Assembly (NCBI GenBank): GCA_018806915.1
Contig: JAGKQI010000049.1
Span: 930,001 to 994,000, forward strand
DNA length: 64,000 nt
From: Phytophthora colocasiae
Taxonomy: Eukaryota; Oomycota; Peronosporomycetes; Peronosporales; Peronosporaceae
Direction of reading: 5' to 3'
Position numbers and translations under genes: made by a program. Shown piece by piece: positions 56,806 through 64,000 of this stretch (position 1 is its first letter; each line of letters opens with the position of its first letter). The notes under the pieces were generated by a model, which was not told where the DNA came from, searched no databases, and was given only the letters and a program-made list of their open reading frames with translations.

Positions 56806-59800
56806 ATCTCCAGGTATGACCAATGAGATGTATATACACGTTTATTTACTCGGTAATCGTGTATGTCATGTTTGTATCATAGATGTTCTATCCAACAACC
56901 TAGTCCTGGCGTTATCAACACCGGAGGTGACAAACACGCAGGATGATGTCCGTCGCTGTGAATCTCATGGCACTTCCTACACCGACGAAAACAGCGGTTT
57001 CAACAGCGAGAGTATCACCATCCGTACGAACCTGTACATACAACATAAGACCATTCTCTAACGTGTATTCACGTTCGTTATCGAGGTGATTCTGAGATAC
57101 AGCGCAACTTGAGCCAAGAATTTGTGGAAGCTGATAACCTATCTGAAGATCGCTCGCCAGTACACAATCCGGATTGTGAAGAGACTTCAACACTGACCGA
57201 AGAAACTAAGGAAATACATCACCTAACGGAGCAGGTTGGTCAAAGCTGTACATACAAGTTACCACATTTACGCTAACGTGTATATACCGATATGGTTTTC
57301 TTTTAGCACCTCCCCGTGCTCATGCATTGGCTTTCACTCGTGCTACATATGTATCTCTAGACTCAGACGGAGAAAACGACGAGGGAACTGGGTGGAACTC
57401 TGATGAGGTGACAGGGGAAGGCGAGTTCTTGTTTGATCTAGATGACGATGGTCCTACACAGCCTGAGATATCGTTTGATCCTGCGCTCCTGAGATCTGCC
57501 GGTGGTATTGGGGCCGTGGCTAGTGGTAATGTGTCCAGCGAACTATTGAAAGGCATGGCTAAGACCGGATGGAGGACATTGACTAAGCAGACTCCGTACA
57601 ACTGTCTAATGGAACCATACGAGCCTCGCCCCGCTCAATCGATGCTAGCGGACTATCCTAGACTATACAACGGTGAATTCGGTCCAACGCCACAAGCACT
57701 GAAAGCTGCCGCCACACCCTCCGGAGCTTTCTTTTATTTTGTCCAGCCTACGCTTTGGGAAGATATCGCCGCCGCTAGCAATGCCTACTTCGCAGAAAAA
57801 ATGGATGAGAGAATTGCAGGTCAGTGTATGAAACAAGTCGCTCGTAAAGCAAAACATCCAGAGTTTCAACCAAAGACGAGAGATCAAATAAGGACTAACC
57901 TCGAGCGAACGGATCCGATTACACCACGCGAGCTCTGTGTCTTCGTTGGTCTGCTGATTGCGCGTTGTATCGTGCCGAACAAGGAGAAGCTACAAAACCA
58001 TTGGAAAACAACTGATGAGGGAGCAATTCCCAGAGGTTGTTTCGGTCAGTATATGGTGCGCGATCGATTCATGCTCTTTCACGAAATCTACACTTCAGTA
58101 GCAATGGGGACGTGAACGCGAGCTACGACAAGGCGTGGAAAATAAGGCCCATTATCAATGCATTGACGCGAAGATTCAAGCACGGATATACCCCACCTCC
58201 TACTATGGCCTTCGATGAGGCGATGCTGCCGTCACGGTCAAGCTTCAATCGCATGAGGGTGTACATGAAGGATAAACCCCACAAGTGGGGGACGAAGCTC
58301 TTCATGTTGTGCTGTTCTTCAACCGCCTATTGTATCCGGTATGTATGTAGTGCTCCACTGGAGCACTAGTTTTTTTTGGCGCCTAAGTTATCTTATCTTG
58401 GACTAGACAAGCTAATGTTTGTTGCAAACTTGTATACACAGGTTCGAACTCTACTGCGGTAAACAAGAGCACGGTGGTTTGAATGGAGCGTTGAATGACT
58501 ACAGATCTGGCCCTGCAGCGGTCATCCGCAATTTATGTGAAGTGTTTGGGCCGAATGGTCCTGGGCAGGATGCTATGCGTCTAATTGTCACTGATCGATA
58601 CTATACGTCAGTACCTCTGGCAATGCAAATGCTGACTATGGGGTTTTATACCGTGGGCACCGTGCAAACGAATCGACTAGGCCTGCCTGTTTCGCTAGTG
58701 GAGGGGGGAGCAGAGGGGTGGAAAGAAGCGGAAACCTCCTAAACATCGTCCAGTGACAATTGAACGAGGCACCTTTGAAGTTGCTGATCACGCACACATC
58801 CGGGGGCTACGCGCCATACGTTGGTGGGGCAACCGTGCTGTTTATCTGCTCGCATCCGGTGGGAGCGTCGAGCTCGATCGTGTTGTTCGCCGGAACAAAC
58901 TAACTGGTGAACAAGCTGAAGTGCCTTGTCCACGAGTACTGAAAGATTATCAGACTCTAATGGGCGGTGTAGACGTACATGATCAGCTACGTCTACAACG
59001 GTAAGTGAAAAATGTGTATATACATGTTTGGCCAAATACTAATCTTGTATGTACACATTTCAACAGGTATTCCCTCCAACTCGCAATAAAGTACAAGAAA
59101 TATTACAAGAGTTTATTCCTGGGGCTCGTTGACCTTGCAGTGATCAATGCCTACATCATCTTCAACGCACGCCGAGCTGCAGATGGGTTGAGCAAGCTTC
59201 CCCACGTAAAGTTCCTGAAGCAGCTTCATTTGGAGTTATGCCAGCTTCAGGAGGATGACTGGGATGGTCTTCGCCAGAGTGATGAAGCAACAGCAACGCC
59301 GTCGAAAGCCCGAACTGCGCCTGTGTATCGCGGACATACGGTCGTTCTCAACGATGAGTGGAGGCCAGGCAACAATCAGAGCGGGCGCAAGAGGCGTACA
59401 CGTGCATGTAAGGTCTGTTCGCTATTGAAAGGCACTGATAGTGCTCGGGTAGGGGACTCCTCCATCTATTGCAGTGACTGCAAATTGCCGACGTCATCGA
59501 AGAAGCCCAAAGCATGGCGCGTGTTCCTGTGTGACAAGGTTCGCCATGGCCACAATGGTGCTCTCATGTCCTGCTTCGAAATTTGGCATAAGGCTTGGCG
59601 TAATGGCACCATTTTACCGAAGAAACCTCGCAAGAGACACATTCGCGCACGCGTTCCAGCAGCGGAGACCCTGCGCGAGGAATTGAGTGAAGGAGAAGCT
59701 GAGTTGGAAGACAACGTGTCAACGGATGACGCCTCACCGCAGGCAAAACGTCCACGGCCGTCTGAGACGCAAGTGTAGGCGAATATTGCGTCTGTAAGAA

Positions 59801-60110
59801 TCTACTGAATTCAGTATACCTTCTTGTGTCTTTGAGCCGGCGCTTTTCTATCTTCAAAGTATCGTGCTTGCAGTTGTACTGTCCACTACTTGTTATCTAC
59901 ACGATACACGATATAGAATCATTTTGAAGAATCAATATCATGTATGTACAAGTTTGTGTAAGAGGCAGTTTCGAGCGGTTAGGTTTACATTGCGTCCTTC
60001 CAACATTCACATTCATACACGATACCGTAATAACTTGCTTTCAGTATGACACACCTAACCATACAGATACATGTTAACTGGGGGCGATGGGGGGCTTCGG
60101 GTTCAAGGGG
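56806..60110 (+). mobile_element. piggyBac element, left end lost
   Basis: The right end is CTTCGGGTTCAAGGGG followed by TTAA (60111-60114). Copy 1 has the uninterrupted TTAA site at 17227-17230. No matching left TIR is found near 56806, so the left end and the neighbouring Polinton part (equivalent to 15490-17226) were deleted together. Confidence 0.75.
57307..59778 (+). pseudogene. piggyBac transposase with introns, frameshifted
   Basis: A probable upstream exon (about 57095-57233) and an intron ending TTTTAG at 57306 precede the main frame. Introns at 58339-58441 (103 bp) and 59001-59066 (66 bp) have GT...AG ends and join frames correctly. The DDE_Tnp_1_7-type core keeps all three catalytic Asp positions: AFDEAMLPSRS, VTDRYYTSVPLA and MGGVDVHDQLRLQRYS. 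The C-terminus has a Cys/His-rich domain (CKVCSLLKG, YCSDCKLP) typical of the family. One base is lost near 58080 (before LHFSSNGDVNASYDKAW) and another frame change occurs near 58715, so it is presumably inactive. It would act in the nucleus on TTAA-flanked TIRs. Confidence 0.85.
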
Positions 60111-60242
60111 TTAATGCGCTCCTTGTTAGTTTGGTACTGAGTACGCCATCTTTCTATATTACTAACTTTATCTTTATATTTATCAGGATGAAAAACTAAT
60201 TTATTTTTTGACACACCTGGAACCTCAACTTATTATTTGTAT

Positions 60243-61621
60243 TCAATCGACCGCCGAAGTCATATCAAAGAAGCTTCTCTGGAGCTTATCGTTGTCATCA
60301 TGCTTCAATCTCATACAGAAACAAAACGTTTCTGGATCCTCCACGTGAACAAACGTCTTCATCACGAGCGGATCGTCGGTCTTGGTTGATCCTTCTTTCA
60401 AACGACTGAAAACACGATCTGTGCACTGTGTATCTACAACCTTCACGAACACCTCCACCTACACACGTAAACGTCAGAATAATTGCATACACAAACCTCT
60501 GCACATATTATGTACCTTGCGTCTGTTGCCAATAGATGGATTCTTGTCAACGGATCCGGGGAGCATATTGACGATGGGAAACTCGATGCTCATACCAACG
60601 TACCAACCATGCATATCGCGAGAAAGAGCAAGCCGATTGTTCGGGTCACGATCGTACTTGGCGAATTCTCGTTTGTGGTCTCTGCTTTGCTTTCTCGACA
60701 CCAAATGGCAGCTTTCTGCCTTGCCGTATGGAAGAAAGAACTTCTCGTGTTCGATCCGTTGGTAACGAAACTCGTCAGTCGAGGACTCCAGATTCGAAAC
60801 GCTTGTGGTCAACGATATGGATGACATTGTGTTTTGCGGAGAATCCGACTCTTGTGGGTCATAGTCGGTGTACAAGACACGCTGTAGTTCAGTAGACACA
60901 GCTTTAACTTGTGTAACTTTCGTTATGACCGTTTGGCCACAGAACGGAGAGCCCAGCGTTAGCGGACCCTCCCTCAAGTCATTTTCGAATAGCCATGCAG
61001 CTTCTTCTGTAAACGAAACAGTTAGTCAACGTAAGCAGCACTATCACGCAGTGGCGAGATGGACGCACCTGTCTTGAACAGAATATGGATGCACAACGTC
61101 TTGCCTTCATACCAAAACGCGACATCCTTGTCCTGGGTGCGGCGCGCAGGATCGTAGCATCCAAGCCGTAATCCTGCCAGACGGTAAACTCTGCAGCGAA
61201 TCCCCTTCGTGTTCAACGCGTTATCAACGGATCCAGTGAGAAGCCACAATTTTGGTTGGGGTGGTGCTCGCTCCGGAACCACCACCACCACGTGAATTTG
61301 CCGCGTTTCAGGCGGTGGCATTCCATTCGTCTCCAACACATCCCGAATCGAATAGGTCGAGTACGCCTCATCATCTGTATCCACCAGTGATACCCTTTCG
61401 AAACCCTCTCCTTTTCGTATCGCACGAATTTCCGCACTTGGTAGCCATCCTGCGCCCTCCTTCGCCAGAGAGAGCTGCAGGTCCTTGGCGTCGCATGTGA
61501 TCGACTTCTCATTCTTCTCCTTGATCCTGTCCTTCAACGCGGACACCGAAGCGTCTTCAGCGATGTCCACCTCGAACGCGCTGCCCGCCGCACCAACGAT
61601 CGCACAGAAAAACTTCACCAT
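60243..61621 (-). CDS. Crinkler (CRN) family effector, copy 2
   Basis: Exons 61621-61069, 61006-60516 and 60458-60243, with the same two introns as copy 1 (62 and 57 bp). The spliced frame is 420 codons including stop. Starts MVKFFC and has LQLSLAK in place of LxLFLAK. From GAGWLPS onward it is almost identical to copy 1, while about the first 50 residues are clearly different. The same C-terminal region of unknown function follows. No disruption is visible, so both copies could be expressed. Cellular role as for copy 1. Confidence 0.8.
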
Positions 61622-61905
61622 CGGCTGATTCTGGAAAGAAAAAGGGAGAGAGAATTTCCGAGCGTATTTAAGCGGAGATGAAGGTGCGTCACATTCTTCC
61701 ACCCAATGAACTGCACATGTTGTTTTTTTTAACTTGCTTACATTTTTATTATGTAGGGACTCGATTTTCCTGACCCATGGACAGCGAAATGGTATGATTC
61801 AAGCAACCTTCTTATGATGGACATGGGATGTTTATTGTGATGTGAATATTGTAGGGATCCAACTGACACTGGAAAGTTTTGTGTAGGATATGGCGGGTTC
61901 GTTGT

Positions 61906-62171
61906 GAGCTACCAGATAAGACGCAGCGTAGAGACTCACGCAAGCAACCAACTGCTTGAGTTTCGTCTACAACTGCTTGAAGCTCACCTACACATGCACA
62001 TCGTAGAGATAGACCATCGAAGCAGAGGAACTTCGGTAGGATAGCTTTCAGCTAGACATTTATCTCAACAATCTCATCAGTTCCAATTTCACTACCTACT
62101 AAGGACTCGTGACATTTAGCTATAGCTAAAACGTAGCGAATCTACGACAGTTCACCACGCCGACAACTACC
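61906..62171 (+). other. Leader or partial LTR of element J
   Basis: Unique sequence between the duplication edge and the gag ATG at 62172. Contains GCTATAGC-type palindromic bits. No LTR ends could be fixed from one copy. Confidence 0.35.
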
Positions 62172-64000
62172 ATGTCCAGCAGCGACCCAGCAGAGGTGAC
62201 CTTCGAGAAGGTCAAAAGCAACGGAGCCGTGGTGAAGAAAAGAGTGCCCACCTTCCGCGATGGAGACTGGAAGGACTGGTTGGAGTGGCTACTCCGCCTG
62301 TCTGAGTACTATGTATTCATGGGGTACATCCCAGGCGACGAAGAGGATCAAGTGGCGTTTGTCGAGGACATCCAAGTCCTCCTCTTCGACGAAGACCTGC
62401 AACAATTTAACGACATCGTAGCCGAGGAGAGCATCCTGCGGCCCACGACTGTCGCCTAGTCGCGCTGAAGCGGCTAACCGAGATTCACGGCCCCGACGGA
62501 ACCCGAGGCGTGATTATCGACGAAATGTCCGCGCTGAAGAAGACGCGAGACGTTAGTGTGCGAGAGTATACCCGTAACTTTAAGAAGTTGGGGCGCATGC
62601 TACAGTACATTGCGGATAATGCTGAAATCCCTACGTCTGACGTGATCCGCTTGTACAAGAGTGGGATGCCAATCGACTGGCAAATTGAGGTGAACCGTTT
62701 GTCACGCAATTGGGAGTACACAGAATTAGTGCACCAATTTGAGTTGATTGAGCGAAACGAACAAGAAGAAGAAGTACTCAGGAATGGACGCGGATCCCGC
62801 CAGCGAACTGGACAAGGTGGACAGCCACAAAGAAGGGTAAGCCCCATGGCAAGAGCAACCAGGGCAACCAGGGCAACCAACCGAACGGCCAGCCCAAACA
62901 GCAACATAATAAAGGCGGTAACGGCAAGTACTGTAAGTACTGTAAACGCAACAATCACTCCGACTCAGAGTGCTTCCGCAACCCCGAGTCACCGGCATAC
63001 AGGCCACGGCGGCCCAACAACCGAGCCTCAGGCGCAAACAACAGCCACAACGACGGTGGCAGCAGCAACGACAGAGCCTTTGCCGCCATGCAAGAGCAAG
63101 TCGCCGAGATGGCAGCCATGATGCAGGAGATGAAGCGACGTCAGGAGGAGGAGTTGAATGCTCTACGCTTCTACCGTCAGGACGAGCTGAGTGTGATGAT
63201 CGATAACGAGCTCGTGGACGAGATGCAGCCTGACGATGAAAGTGCAGAGACATTAGCCCCTTTGCGACAGCAGCGTGAAGCTCCGCCTGCGGGACCGAAG
63301 CCATGTCTCGAGACGGAAATCCGCATTGGAGAGCAGACGTTCCGCGCTCTCCTCGACACAGGCTGTACCAGGTCCGCCATCGACCAGAAGGTTGCAAACA
63401 TTGTGAAGAAGGGCCTCAAGCTGCGCCGCCAGAATGGATCGTACCTGATGGCAAACCGCTCCGTGCACAAGACTACGCACGTGGCCGACACTGTCTTTTG
63501 CCTGCCGGCATTTTCGAGCAAACGGGAGTGCGCGTACACGCTGAGACTGGTCGACGGACTCTTACACCCAATCATTCTGGGTACCGACTTCCTTTCGAGT
63601 CACGGTATTGACATTTTGTTCTCGGCAAACTGCCTCGAGTGGGACGACATCCGTATCCCGATGAATGGTCAGCCGCCACCAGCAGCTAAGGTAGGTGCTT
63701 CAGCACCGAAGTTTGGACCCCAGCCGCCTGCAGCGAAGGCGGCCAAGACAGAATTCGAAGTCGACTCCATGGTGGAAGTTGCAGTGTCGGAGCTGGTCGA
63801 AGCTCTCGACCCCCTCATGATGATCGACGGCGAAATGCTTTCACCTTCGGAGCGAGTTGAAGTGGAACATTTGGTTGATGCATTCTTACATGTGTGCTCT
63901 GGAGGACTTGGCAAGATCAAAGCCAAGCCGTACGTGATCCCATTGAAGCCTGGAGCGAAGCCATTCGCGTGTAGTCCATACCCAATACCACAAGTGCATC
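62172..64000 (+). pseudogene. Gag-protease of gypsy element J (runs off right edge)
   Basis: Gag begins MSSSDPAEVTFEKV at 62172 (frame ends in TAG at 62457-62459) and resumes in another frame (RLTEIHGPDGTRG, VREYTRNFKKLGRMLQYIA). It shifts again near 62760-62870 into the frame holding a zinc knuckle CKYCKRNNHSDSEC (C-X2-C-X4-H-X4-C, about 62932). That last frame is open to the window end. It contains the aspartic protease motif ALLDTGCTRSAID (about 63349) and ILGTDFLSSHGIDI, and at the edge KPFACSPYPIPQVH, the usual lead-in to a gypsy RT. It is a different family from A-D and from G/H. Confidence 0.8.

Larger units (their letters stand above)
48677..61905. repeat. Segmental duplication, copy 2
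   Basis: Direct second copy of 6522-19005. It keeps a more complete protease and gag (element D). The stretch corresponding to 15490-17227 is replaced by a piggyBac element (56806-60110). It ends where unrelated gypsy sequence (element J) begins, and its left end abuts element H sequence at 48676/48677. Confidence 0.9.

Noticed and set aside
62510..63121. Thr/Ala-rich tail of the middle gag frame of element J as a distinct protein
   Set aside because: The zinc knuckle and protease lie in another frame over the same DNA, so the tail beyond about 62850 is out-of-frame reading.

Overview
The window looks like a gene-poor, transposon-packed region of an oomycete genome, most likely Phytophthora-like. 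The evidence is two Crinkler (CRN) effector genes with short spliceosomal introns (57-62 bp), a flagellar radial-spoke gene, Polinton/Maverick and piggyBac relics, and very large Ty3/gypsy elements with a second RNase H domain. All family calls come from reading motifs; no database search was possible.

Layout, left to right. Element A (minus; huge gag plus 1.9-kb LTR, 1-5214) is inserted in the pol of element B (minus, 5215-13901; broken gag/pol, a 904-bp TIR insertion, 1.7-kb LTR). B is itself inserted in a minus-strand piggyBac transposase gene (13902-14931). Polinton-like remains (15099-17227) and CRN copy 1 (17358-18730) follow. A small host island holds a broken WD40 gene end (19057-19743) and an apparently intact RSPH4A-type radial spoke gene (19800-21199), then a piggyBac-type MITE (21359-21694). 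Next come the 3' end of a minus-strand gypsy element F with an ORF on its opposite strand (22278-23737), and element C (plus; RT, two RNase H domains, integrase, chromodomain, 23738-28896) with a large antisense gene (29281-32573) and its 3' LTR. The inner end of that LTR lies in a 0.5-kb inversion (34003-34530). Element A2 (minus, 34531-37986) interrupts element H (plus, 37987-40227, resuming at 48173). H is split by the complete element G (40228-48172, both LTRs, 5-bp target duplication GAGTA). Element D (minus, 48677-55197), piggyBac and Polinton relics, a second piggyBac (57307-60110), CRN copy 2 (60243-61621) and the start of another gypsy element J (62172-64000) complete the window.

The 6522-19005 and 48677-61905 intervals are two direct copies of one segmental duplication (B/D element, piggyBac relic, Polinton relic, CRN gene). 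Later, independent changes separate them.

The most interesting signal is a large gene-like ORF on the antisense strand between the end of pol and the 3' LTR. It occurs in elements F, G, H and, with a different protein, C. In G and H it runs across the chromodomain-coding part of pol, so both strands of the same DNA look protein-coding. Element C also has a degenerate first RNase H plus an intact-looking second one, a layout also seen in plant Tat/Ogre elements, some of which carry antisense ORFs too.
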